Below, one piece after another: positions 56,124 through 64,000 of a DNA stretch of 64,000 bases. Each line of letters begins with the position of its first letter. The stretch's first letter is position 1. The DNA is taken from contig OW818680.1 in assembly GCA_942493055.1 (NCBI GenBank), forward strand, positions 1,922,001 through 1,986,000, read 5' to 3'. The position numbers and the translations under genes were made by a program. This DNA is from CAIZQW01 sp942493055. GTDB lineage: Bacteria; Verrucomicrobiota; Kiritimatiellia; RFP12; UBA1067. The notes beneath the pieces are model-generated. The model was given only the letters and a program-made list of their open reading frames with translations, searched no databases and was not told the origin of the DNA.

Positions 56124-58631
56124 CTACTCGCCAGCCGTCCATTCGGTGACGAAAAGTTTCCAGGCTTGCTGGCATTCGTTTTCATCGCCGATCAAGCCCC
56201 AGATGCGGGTCCAGTGAAAGGCTGCCCCAGCCACGGGGAACCGGCGCTCTTCAGGGGTCCGGTTGGCCAAGAGAGGATCTTTTGCCGGCGGCGTGCGCCG
56301 CTGAAGCTCGTCCACCAATTTGGCGAGGCGGGGTCCGACAAACCACGGAATAATCGTATCCTTGTGGTTACGATAGTTTCGGGGTGCCATATACTCAATG
56401 AACGGCTTGTCATCGGTATTTATCGGATAACGGGCGAAGAGGTCTTCACACCCTGTCATATTGCCGCAGTAAAAGAGGAGGATCGTCTGTGCATTCAGGG
56501 GAAATGCGAGGCGATCCATATCGCGGTAGCTCTTCCCCTCAACAGCCAGACGGCGGTCAGCCCGCGTATCCAGATCATTGGCTGGCAGAGGCGAAGCATC
56601 CTTATGCCCGGCAAAGGCGATCACTTCATCGCCTGGCTGGAAGTTGCTCCGCCAAAGTGAGACGCGGTCAAAGACCCCGAGCATGGTCCGAGCAATGGAA
56701 AAGAGCTCAGCCTCGGTCACTTGATAGAGGGGGAGCCACTGGAAGAAGACACCCGCGGGCTCCAAGCGCGCCTTGACACTCTCAAAATGCTCCTTGCTGT
56801 AGAGGCTCCCTGCCCCCAGACGGAAGGGAACAAAGAGGTCGGAATTGATCAGGTTAAATTTTTCCTGTGTAGCCATCAAGAAATGACGACCATCCTCGGC
56901 CAAGACCGTTGCACGCGGATCTTTGAAAAGTCCGCCAGTGAAGTCATGGCCTTCGAAATTTGTCATGTATTTCTTCGCGGCGGTAATGACCTCGGGCACA
57001 AGCTCGCAGGCCACGATGCGCTTGACCTGCTTGAACTTTGGATCCAGCGCACTCCCCGCAGTCGTCCCTGTCCCCAGCCCTAAGAAAAAGATGCTCTCCG
57101 TGGAGGGATAGATCATCAGGGGCACATCTGACTGCATCTTCTGTTGCATATAGGCACCTGTAGAGCCAAGGCCATAATGGGAGTTGATCTTGATTGATAG
57201 CCCCTGCCTGTCACGGGCAACCGCCACAGTGCAGTCACTTCCCTCCCACGTCCTGAGAATCGTCTCATGTCCCCGTAACGGATCAATACTGTTGATCGGG
57301 AGTCCCCTCGGACTCAGGAGCGTGGCCAGCAGAATCAGCATGAGCGCGCTACCTGACTTCAGGAGGATCGCCCCTCTGCTCCACCCCGCAGGAAAGAACA
57401 ACGCCGAAACGAGATAGAGGCCGGCCAGTACCTGAAAGGTTCCCCACATCCCCAACTGGCCCAGGAAGAGAAACCCGCAGGCTAAGGAGCCAAGAATGGC
57501 GCCTGCCGTATTCACTGCAGCGAGATGCCCCAGACTCTGACCCGCTGAAACCGCATGGCGCTCTTCAGCCTTCATCAGGAAGGGAAAGAGGATGCCGAGC
57601 AGCACGGCCGGCAGCGCAATCGCAATGAGCACCTTCCCGAAGATCAGTCCGAGATAATCCAGCCAGGTTCCGCTGGAGACAATAATACGCAAGGAGTCGG
57701 TCAGCCAGATAAAGACAAAGGGCTGCACGACCACCGCCGCGCCCCCCAGCAAGAGCAAGAGCGCCACGATCCGATTGGGCGAAGCAGAGAGGCGGGCTAG
57801 CCTCGAACTGATCAAGGAGCCCAAGGCCAACGCAAGGAGAAGCACCACCAGGATCGCGGAAAAGGTATAGATCGAGTTTTCAAGGACCTGTGCAAACATC
57901 CGGGTCCAGAGCACCTCCAACGCGAGCACGCCAAACCCCGAGAGGAAGGCGACCGCCAGCAGGAGCCAGCGGCCATGTGGTTCGCCTGGTTGAGGCTCTG
58001 TCTTTTTTGGTTCCGCTGGCTGAAGCACCGCGAGGGGCTGACGGGAGAGCCAGAGGGCCAGAAACGCAACTGATGTTGTCACTGCCAAGGCTACACCGCA
58101 CGTTCCCTTAAATCCCAGCCAGAGCGGCAGACAGAAACCTGCCAAGCCAGCCCCCGCGGCTGCACCCAGCGTGTTGATGCCATACAAGCGAGCAGAGGCC
58201 GCCCCAAAGCCGGAGAGCTTCCGGATCGCATGTTGCCCCATGACAGGAATGGTTCCCCCCATGAAAAAGGCAGGCGGGAAGACGAGGAGGAAGGCCAGTG
58301 CGAACTTGACGAGCAACAAGAGCCCTTCAGAGTCAACGCGCTGATAGAGCGCTGGATAGATTTGATAGTAGAGATCGAGAATTCCAAAATAGAGCAGTGC
58401 TGTAAGAGCAATCCCGACCTCAAGCCAGACGTAGAGGCGCAACGGATTTTTCAATACCATCGAACGACGCCCCCAGAACCAGCTCCCCACGGCCAGACCT
58501 GCAAAGAAGGCGGCCAAGGTTACAGCCGCTGCCTGAGAGGTACTCCCCAGGAGCAACCCCAACTGCTTCATCCAGAGCACTTGATAAATGAGTCCCGCAA
58601 AGCCGGAGAGAAAGACAAGTATGTAAACCAT
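56124..58631 (-). CDS. Membrane protein fused to spermidine-synthase-like domain
   Basis: 835 residues. The N-terminal ~430 residues hold about 12 membrane helices beginning VYILVFLSGFAGLIYQVLWMKQLG, the hallmark of the fused MFS/spermidine-synthase family. Residues about 480-720 carry a Rossmann methyltransferase-like domain (SIFFLGLGTGTTAGSALDP, RIVACELVPEVITAAKKY, ATVLAEDGRHFLMATQEKFNLINSD). The Glu of VACEL and Asp of AEDGR sit at the expected nucleotide positions. Whether it makes polyamines is doubtful for this fused group. The start overlaps the upstream stop in TAATG. Last gene of the operon from 61414. Confidence 0.85.
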   Translation of the reverse strand: MVYILVFLSGFAGLIYQVLWMKQLGLLLGSTSQAAAVTLAAFFAGLAVGSWFWGRRSMVLKNPLRLYVWLEVGIALTALLYFGILDLYYQIYPALYQRVDSEGLLLLVKFALAFLLVFPPAFFMGGTIPVMGQHAIRKLSGFGAASARLYGINTLGAAAGAGLAGFCLPLWLGFKGTCGVALAVTTSVAFLALWLSRQPLAVLQPAEPKKTEPQPGEPHGRWLLLAVAFLSGFGVLALEVLWTRMFAQVLENSIYTFSAILVVLLLALALGSLISSRLARLSASPNRIVALLLLLGGAAVVVQPFVFIWLTDSLRIIVSSGTWLDYLGLIFGKVLIAIALPAVLLGILFPFLMKAEERHAVSAGQSLGHLAAVNTAGAILGSLACGFLFLGQLGMWGTFQVLAGLYLVSALFFPAGWSRGAILLKSGSALMLILLATLLSPRGLPINSIDPLRGHETILRTWEGSDCTVAVARDRQGLSIKINSHYGLGSTGAYMQQKMQSDVPLMIYPSTESIFFLGLGTGTTAGSALDPKFKQVKRIVACELVPEVITAAKKYMTNFEGHDFTGGLFKDPRATVLAEDGRHFLMATQEKFNLINSDLFVPFRLGAGSLYSKEHFESVKARLEPAGVFFQWLPLYQVTEAELFSIARTMLGVFDRVSLWRSNFQPGDEVIAFAGHKDASPLPANDLDTRADRRLAVEGKSYRDMDRLAFPLNAQTILLFYCGNMTGCEDLFARYPINTDDKPFIEYMAPRNYRNHKDTIIPWFVGPRLAKLVDELQRRTPPAKDPLLANRTPEERRFPVAGAAFHWTRIWGLIGDENECQQAWKLFVTEWTAGE

Positions 58632-60043
58632 TACATCTCCTGCAAAAACACATACACGGTGCCGTGCGTGTCCAGCGAAGGACGGATAAACGCCATCAGC
58701 TCTCCGTAGGTCAGTCCGGGCTGCGCATACACGAGCAGGACCGCAGGCAGCGCGGATTTTCCTGCGGCTAATCGCTCCTGGGCATCCGCTGTCAGGCGCG
58801 CGCGAAGCGCCTGCGCATCGGCCACCGGGTGCTCAGTACGCTTGAACGTCTCGGTTGCGCCGTCAGCCGACCAGAGCGACTCCTGCCAGACCATCTGCCC
58901 GGCCACCTTTCCGTCCCGACGGCTGAGGTGGAGTTCCCACGGCTGGCAGGGACGCCCCTCGGGCTCCTGCCACGCCTTGTCCGGAACAAAGGCCCTGTAG
59001 TAAAGCTGCCCGCTTGCCGGTGGCCCGACCGCGATCATCTCAAGGGCCTCCATCATCGCAATCAAGATAGAAGTTTTACAGATATCAGTGAGCTGCAACG
59101 CCTCGCTCAGCGAGAGGTCAATATACGGAATCTCGCCCTCCTTGCGCAGAGCGGCCAACCGTTCCACCACTGATGTGATCGGCGCACCATCGCACAACGT
59201 CTTCTCCTTCTCCGTCAGACGACAGACGATCCCGTTCGTCCCCTTCACCTCCGTAATCGATAAGCGCAGGTTACGGGCCGTCGCTTTTCCATCCGACGGG
59301 CCGGGCGTCATCACCACGGTCCGCAACAGACCTCCCTCAAGCGCAAACTCCGGATTGACCACCTGATTGCCATAAACCTCGCCCTGGCTTGCGCGGCGCG
59401 GCACATCCAGGATTGCGGTCGGCTCGTTATAGATCGACGCCACGGAACGGAGTTCATCCACATCCGCGACAAAGCGGGACGCTTTGTTCGTCCCTGTCAG
59501 CGGGACCATCAGCGAACCAGAAAAGACAAAACCCTCTTCAGGCAGCGTCTTGTTAGTCTGCTTGTCCAGGATCAGGCGTTCGATGGGAACCGCCTTGCCC
59601 TTGTCATCACGCACCGCGAGCGTCACCCGATCGCCCCCCAGCGAGAGACTGGGTACGACAGGATTGCGCGGCGTGCCGGGCTTCAGGCCAATGAAGGTCA
59701 ATGCGCTGTGTACATCTCCGGGCTTGGCATACGACCACAGCAGCGCCTCGTAACCATGGCTGCTCTCCTGGCCTACGAGCAGAAACTCGGCGACCTCGTC
59801 AGCGCGCAGGCCGGTCGTCTCCACCAGCACCTCAATAGTCCGCGCCTTGCGGTCAGCCTTCAATCCCGGCAGCACCAGCAGGTCCGGCTTCCCCTTGCTG
59901 GCGGCCAGGTTGGCTTCATACTGCGCCTTGGCTTCCGCTGAACGGGCCGGTTGAGGCCCATAATTATCAGACGGCTCCTGTCCTGCACCTCTGCCGGCCA
60001 AGAGCCCCCCAACAAGCAGTAGGACTATCCACTGTCGTGTCAA
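58631..60043 (-). CDS. Exported YdjY-domain protein
   Basis: 470 residues from a TTG start at 60043, with GGAG nine bases upstream. A signal peptide ends GAGQE. VETTGLRADEVAEFLLVGQESSHGYEALLWSYAKPGDVHSALTFIG matches the YdjY domain. A second half with FVPDKAWQEPEGRPCQPWELHLSRRDGK looks like a further YdjY-type unit. The function of the domain is unknown. It sits 12 bp after the Gfo/Idh/MocA gene and is coupled to the membrane spermidine-synthase-like gene. Confidence 0.8.
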   Translation of the reverse strand: MTRQWIVLLLVGGLLAGRGAGQEPSDNYGPQPARSAEAKAQYEANLAASKGKPDLLVLPGLKADRKARTIEVLVETTGLRADEVAEFLLVGQESSHGYEALLWSYAKPGDVHSALTFIGLKPGTPRNPVVPSLSLGGDRVTLAVRDDKGKAVPIERLILDKQTNKTLPEEGFVFSGSLMVPLTGTNKASRFVADVDELRSVASIYNEPTAILDVPRRASQGEVYGNQVVNPEFALEGGLLRTVVMTPGPSDGKATARNLRLSITEVKGTNGIVCRLTEKEKTLCDGAPITSVVERLAALRKEGEIPYIDLSLSEALQLTDICKTSILIAMMEALEMIAVGPPASGQLYYRAFVPDKAWQEPEGRPCQPWELHLSRRDGKVAGQMVWQESLWSADGATETFKRTEHPVADAQALRARLTADAQERLAAGKSALPAVLLVYAQPGLTYGELMAFIRPSLDTHGTVYVFLQEM

Positions 60044-60055
60044 CGGATGTCACTC

Positions 60056-61414
60056 CTACACATAACCGAACTCCCAGCCCTTGCGCGGTTCGCGCTTCAG
60101 CATCGCATTAGCCTTGTCGTTGTTGGTGAACTTTCCGGTACGGAAATCGTAAGACAACTTTTCGCGCACCCGCGTGGCGATGTTGCCGATGAGCATGATC
60201 TCCGTGAGCCGCGCCGAGTAATCGAAATCAGCCGACGAACGGCCGCCCGTGCGGATCGCATTCAGGAAATCTTTTTCATGTCCGCCCTTCACCCGCGGAA
60301 TAATCTCCTTCGGCTTGCCGACCTCCTTCATGAAGGCCTCCGGGAAAAGCCTGACGCCGTCCATCCACCAGCCTGAAACCGCAATGCCCTTGGTGCCGTA
60401 GTAGGAACTCGGATGTGAGGAGGTCTCAGCGACAAGTTTCGGATCAATGGTCGCCGGCATCGGCTTGGCCACGTAGTCGTTGTAGATGCCCGAACTCCAG
60501 CGCATCACGCACGGCACCATGGCGCCGCGCTTCGGGAACGACCAGGAGACGCGGCACTCGTGCGCCCAGTTGGTCGCGCTGGTCGGCTCGCCTTCGCAGT
60601 CCACCTCGCACGTCTCGGCCTCATAGAGCTTCAGCCCCCAGACCGCGCCGTCACCGTTGTGACAGAACCAGTCCCCCAGCAGTCCAGTGCCGTAGTCCAG
60701 CCAGCCGCGCCACTTGGCCGGGTGGATGCCGCTGCGGAACTCGCGTGTCTTGACAAGCCCCTGCCAGAGATCCCAGTCGAGGCTCTCAGGCGGCTGCGCC
60801 GGCTGCCCGGCATCAATAGAACCGAAATCCATTTGCTTGTAAGGAGGCCTGACATGCACCTCTGTGACATCGCCCAGCGCGCCCTGCCAGATCCACTCGC
60901 AGAGCAGACGGACATGCTCGCCGGAATGGCCCTGATGGCCCATCTGGGTGACCACCTTCTTGGCCTTTGCCAGTTCGCGGAGCTTGCGCACTTCGTACAC
61001 GTCATGACAGAGCGGCTTTTCGCAATAGACATGCAACCCAGCCTCCAAGGCTCGGACCGTTGCAGGAAAATGATGATGGTCAGGCGTGGCCACCCACACG
61101 GCATCGAGTTGCTTCTGTTCGTCAAACAGCTTCCGGTAATCCGTGTAAAACTTCGCGTCCGGCGCACCTTCTTTGATCCGCCCCACCGACCTGGCCGCGT
61201 GTTTCATATCCACATCGGCTGCTGCAATAATCTGTTCCCCCAAGCCAATGCCGACACCCTTGCCGCCCATGCCGCCGATGCCGATGAGGGCGAAGCGTAT
61301 CTTTTCATTGGCCGTGTAGGTGAAGGCGGTACGGGCTGAACAAATCATAAACGAAGTGGCTGCCCCGGTCTTCAGGAATTGACGACGCGAAAAATTACTT
61401 TTTATCTTCTTCAT
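60056..61414 (-). CDS. Tat-exported Gfo/Idh/MocA-family oxidoreductase
   Basis: 452 residues from ATG 61414 (AGGGAA upstream). SRRQFLKTGAATS is a twin-arginine signal, so the folded enzyme with cofactor is exported. The Rossmann motif is ALIGIGGMGGKG, EKPLCHDVYE is the family EKP motif, and the C-terminal region (DWFCHNGDGAVWGL) is that of the group common in Planctomycetes and Verrucomicrobia. It should oxidise or reduce a sugar or use NAD in a hydrolytic cycle; the substrate is open. First gene of a three-gene operon under a type A promoter. Confidence 0.92.
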   Translation of the reverse strand: MKKIKSNFSRRQFLKTGAATSFMICSARTAFTYTANEKIRFALIGIGGMGGKGVGIGLGEQIIAAADVDMKHAARSVGRIKEGAPDAKFYTDYRKLFDEQKQLDAVWVATPDHHHFPATVRALEAGLHVYCEKPLCHDVYEVRKLRELAKAKKVVTQMGHQGHSGEHVRLLCEWIWQGALGDVTEVHVRPPYKQMDFGSIDAGQPAQPPESLDWDLWQGLVKTREFRSGIHPAKWRGWLDYGTGLLGDWFCHNGDGAVWGLKLYEAETCEVDCEGEPTSATNWAHECRVSWSFPKRGAMVPCVMRWSSGIYNDYVAKPMPATIDPKLVAETSSHPSSYYGTKGIAVSGWWMDGVRLFPEAFMKEVGKPKEIIPRVKGGHEKDFLNAIRTGGRSSADFDYSARLTEIMLIGNIATRVREKLSYDFRTGKFTNNDKANAMLKREPRKGWEFGYV

Positions 61415-61533
61415 TCTTTTTTTCCCTTTTCTATACATGGCGACATCAGTGTCCGACGAGCGCCGGCCGGAACGCGAAGGCGTTCCGCTCCGAAATCTGC
61501 GCGGGCTTTTTTCGCCATTTATAAGATTTGTTT

Positions 61534-61594
61534 ATCATCGCATATTTTCGCTGACAGAGCCACACCATTTTCGGCAAAACAATCGCCATTATAG
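61534..61594 (-). promoter_or_regulatory. Type A promoter of the Gfo/Idh/MocA operon
   Basis: Minus strand: ATAATGG (61586-61592) and AAAATGG (61565-61571) are 21 bp apart, and the -10-like GATGAT (61534-61539, preceded by TGC) is 31 bp from the second. GCCGAAAATGGTGT here matches GCCTAAAGTGGTGT before PATR C. The gene starts 120 bp downstream. Confidence 0.65.
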
Positions 61595-61606
61595 ATACCT
61601 GCACTT

Positions 61607-62953
61607 TCAAGAGGCTGAGCGCTTGCTGCGCAGTTTTAGCGTGTGCGTTTTTGAAAGTCCATCCAACATCAGGGTGACCAGCGTGCTGCTCATGCAATAA
61701 TCCGGAACGCCCAGGGGCTTGCCTGTGACAGAGTCATAGTGTTCGCTGATGCCGTTCTTAAGCGCATTGGCGATCGTCTTGTCGGCAATGTCGGCAGCCA
61801 GCTCCTGGTGCCCATACGCGGCCAATCCGCCGGCGATCTGGTAGTTCGTCGACGGCCAGACATCGCCGCGCCAGAACGCGTTGGATTTCCATCGCGCGTC
61901 CGTCCGATCCACTGTGGGCACCGGCAGCGGCGTCATCCAGGCGGGCGAGGCCAGCACCTCGGCCATGCGCTGGGCCATGGCTGGCGTGGGCACTCCGGCG
62001 GTCAGCGGAATCCAGCTCCCGATGGTCGCGACCGGAATCTTTTCAAGTGACTCCCGCTTGACCGAAAGGAAGGTGCCTGCCTTCTCATCCCACATGTGGG
62101 CACGCATGCCGTTGACGCCCTTTTCAATCTGCTTCGTGCGTCGTGCCGCCATCTCCTTATCGCCCACGAGCTCGGCCAGTCGCACGAGACTGCGCTCGCC
62201 CATAATCAGGTAGGCGGTGTTGCCCGGCACACAGATGTCGGCATACCATGTCCCCTCTTGGGGGCCTTTGCGTGTGGGATGAGCGGTCATCTTCATGCCA
62301 TCCATGTTGCACTCGTAATCAAAGGTCTCCCACTTCGCGTGCTGCAGCTTGCCGGTGTAGGCGCCGAGCGTGATCAGCCCATTGTCGTGCAAATCCCGCT
62401 CGCGCCAATACCAGTCGTGAAATTTTTCGAGCCTGCCAAGGCACTGTTTGAGCAGCTCTTTGTCGCCATTACGCTGATAGATCCGCTCAACGCCCCAGGC
62501 CAAGATCGGAATCTGCGAAAACTGACGGACCTCCTGCGGCGCGGTCTTGATGGCAACAGTGATCATGTCGCGCGCATAGTCTGGCGCCTCCTTGTTCCAA
62601 CGGTCCTGAAAATCCCAGTAGTTCTGAAAAATATCCCGGATCAGCTTTTTCCGGCCAGGCAAAATGCTCAAGAGATCGACCACGAACATGGTGTCCCAGA
62701 TCCATTGTCCCTTGTAGTAGGGCCCGCCAGGGACGACCCACGAATGGAGCATGGGCTCCACAGGCGGCTGGATCTTTTCGAGGATGCATTTGTCAAAGAC
62801 GCGCTGCGCCAGCGCGAGTACCTTCGCATTGTCTGATTCAAAAAAGTCGCGGATGTCGAACGGTTTTGTTTCAGCAGCACAGGCCCACTGGTCGAGCCAA
62901 GGCGAAAGTGCGATGCCGCTGCTGGTGATTTTAAGAAAGTGTCGTCTGTTCAT
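61607..62953 (-). CDS. Exported GH63-like (alpha/alpha)6 glycosidase
   Basis: 448 residues. RRHFLKITSSGIALS is a Tat-type signal. PGGPYYKGQWIWDTMFVVDLL, GSWIPLTAG, NAFWRGDVWPSTNYQIAGGLAAYG and LGVPDYCMSSTLVTLML are the catalytic-face blocks of the GH63/GH37-type toroid (mannosylglycerate-hydrolase and glucosidase-I-like). Expected action is hydrolysis of an alpha-linked sugar. Ribosome site is weak. It is 98 bp after the truncated GH2 gene and probably part of the same transcript. Confidence 0.75.
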   Translation of the reverse strand: MNRRHFLKITSSGIALSPWLDQWACAAETKPFDIRDFFESDNAKVLALAQRVFDKCILEKIQPPVEPMLHSWVVPGGPYYKGQWIWDTMFVVDLLSILPGRKKLIRDIFQNYWDFQDRWNKEAPDYARDMITVAIKTAPQEVRQFSQIPILAWGVERIYQRNGDKELLKQCLGRLEKFHDWYWRERDLHDNGLITLGAYTGKLQHAKWETFDYECNMDGMKMTAHPTRKGPQEGTWYADICVPGNTAYLIMGERSLVRLAELVGDKEMAARRTKQIEKGVNGMRAHMWDEKAGTFLSVKRESLEKIPVATIGSWIPLTAGVPTPAMAQRMAEVLASPAWMTPLPVPTVDRTDARWKSNAFWRGDVWPSTNYQIAGGLAAYGHQELAADIADKTIANALKNGISEHYDSVTGKPLGVPDYCMSSTLVTLMLDGLSKTHTLKLRSKRSAS

Positions 62954-63051
62954 CGTTGTCTATTCTTTCAGGTCGTTTCGCCACAGTTCCCTAGTCCCGT
63001 AGCACCCTCAGTTCCGGAAAATTGATTGGAGTCGCAGGGGTACTGCCGACA

Positions 63052-64000
63052 CTACGGTACTGCGGGTACTGCTACGGCATCGCCGGCGCTCAGCCGCGTG
63101 ATCCATGCGCTGCCCAGCTCCGTCTTCGGGTCGAAGGCTGGAGAATCCGTGTACCGCAAAAGGCTGTGCAACAGTTGCCGCGCTTCGGGATGGGCTTGAA
63201 GCGCGGGGAGATCGCTGGCGCAGACGAGCAATTTGCCTTTGCCGACTTTGGTTTCGAAAAGCAGGCCGAGCTTGTGGTTGCGGGCGAAGTTGTCGATGAC
63301 GTGGATGATCGGGCGATAGTCTGCGGGCGTTTCATCCAGGATGATGGGCCTGGAATTCTTGACGATCTGCCACCACTGCCAGTTGCTATGGAACTCGGTC
63401 GGGAAGGCCGCCAGCGCAGGATGTTTCGGGTCACAGAGAAAACCCTGTGTGCCCGGCTCCGGCTCAAGCCCTTTCGCAATGGCGCCCTTGGCAAACATCG
63501 GCCAGCACCAGAAGTCTGTGGGAAACGCTCCGCCCACGCTCCGCTTGAGATCGCGTGTCCGGTGAAACAATAAAACCTTGCCACCCTCGGCCAGAACGTT
63601 CAGCGTCGCGGCATCCAGACGATTCGTCATCACGAGACCTTTTGGCGTTGTGTTATCCACCTTGGGCGGATAGACCCAGAGGTCGTACTGGTTGCGATAG
63701 GGAGTCCCTTCGATGTGCAGAACCACTTTGACTTTTTGGGGCGTTTTTATCGTCGGCAACGGGATGTTGAGAGTACCCATCGTGCGTAACCCACCCTGTT
63801 GGAGGGACTCCGGGCCCAAGACCCCGGACGCAAGCTGGGTGTTTTCGTCTGCGAGGAAGCTCCACGTCACACGGGCATTTGGGATATCCGCCGCACCATA
63901 ATGGGCGATCTTTATTTCAGCAGTAAACGTTTCATCTGTGGTCCACGTGTATTTCTTCATCATCAGCAGCGGCACGGTTTCGCAACAGAATTGCCGCCAG
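63052..64000 (-). CDS. GH2-type glycoside hydrolase, C-terminal part (runs off right edge)
   Basis: The frame is open from the right edge to the stop at 63052, about 315 residues. It begins WRQFCCETVPLLMMKKYTW, the end of a sugar-hydrolase barrel region. Beta-sandwich sequence follows (TAEIKIAHYGAADIPNARVTWSF) and then a flavodoxin-like segment (GGKVLLFHRTRDLKRSVGGAFPTDFW, GKLLVCASDL). This tail is typical of large exported GH2-like enzymes of these bacteria. Catalytic residues lie outside the window. The last codons fall in ggtactgc-type repeats. Confidence 0.65.
   Translation of the reverse strand, partial: WRQFCCETVPLLMMKKYTWTTDETFTAEIKIAHYGAADIPNARVTWSFLADENTQLASGVLGPESLQQGGLRTMGTLNIPLPTIKTPQKVKVVLHIEGTPYRNQYDLWVYPPKVDNTTPKGLVMTNRLDAATLNVLAEGGKVLLFHRTRDLKRSVGGAFPTDFWCWPMFAKGAIAKGLEPEPGTQGFLCDPKHPALAAFPTEFHSNWQWWQIVKNSRPIILDETPADYRPIIHVIDNFARNHKLGLLFETKVGKGKLLVCASDLPALQAHPEARQLLHSLLRYTDSPAFDPKTELGSAWITRLSAGDAVAVPAVP

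Noticed and set aside
1..64000. tRNA, rRNA or riboswitch genes
   Set aside because: I looked for T-arm-like GTTCGAATC segments and conserved rRNA or riboswitch cores in the spacers and saw none. A covariance-model scan would be needed to exclude small RNAs.

Overview
The window looks like part of the chromosome of a polysaccharide-degrading bacterium of the Planctomycetes-Verrucomicrobia-Kiritimatiellaeota-Lentisphaerae group. My best guess is a Kiritimatiellales- or Lentisphaerae-type organism. This rests on gene content: formylglycine-type sulfatases, DUF6288-like secreted proteins, giant autotransporter-associated beta-strand (PATR) proteins, sialate-O-acetylesterase-like esterases and a Tat-exported Gfo/Idh/MocA enzyme. 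No marker gene or RNA gene is present, so the taxonomy is inference. Almost all large genes lie on the minus strand and most carry signal peptides.

Layout, left to right. (1) 1-5.4 kb: a truncated secreted protein, a jelly-roll lyase-like protein and a giant sulfatase fused to a gingipain-like region. (2) 5.5-19 kb: three giant PATR proteins sharing modules, C-termini and regulatory DNA. (3) 19.4-29.9 kb: a TIGR01777 epimerase, a clan-GH-D-like glycosidase, a GH2 enzyme, a GH95 fucosidase and a sulfatase. (4) 30.4-38.3 kb: an accessory island of small plus-strand genes (L7/L12-like membrane protein, zinc ribbon, cupin, alpha/beta hydrolase, HEPN-like) mixed with two minus-strand enzymes, palindromes, MITE-like elements and an integron attC-like site. 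(5) 38.3-53.3 kb: four SGNH/SASA-type esterases, a sulfatase and two tandem DUF6288-like PDZ proteins. (6) 53.9-56 kb: a second small plus-strand island with a PIN/RHH toxin-antitoxin pair. (7) 56-64 kb: a Gfo/Idh/MocA - YdjY - membrane spermidine-synthase operon, a GH63-like glycosidase and the C-terminus of a GH2 enzyme.

Together the minus-strand genes read as a locus for taking apart a sulfated, acetylated, fucose- or galactose-containing polysaccharide. Sulfatases and esterases would remove decorations, and the GH95, GH2, GH-D-like and GH63-like enzymes would cut the sugars. The substrate is not fixed by the sequence. No SusC/SusD pair, formylglycine-generating enzyme, transposase, integrase, tRNA, rRNA or CRISPR array was seen.

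The most unusual content is between the genes. Two promoter architectures recur with exact spacing. Type A has two AAARTGG half-sites 21 bp apart, 31 bp from an extended -10, at three genes. Type B has two 11-bp direct repeats ending 5 bp upstream of the -35, at three genes plus a partial copy. A 39-bp block is shared by two further genes. The other spacers are filled by a mosaic of short-period repeats, REP-like palindromes and 100-160 bp elements with terminal inverted repeats.
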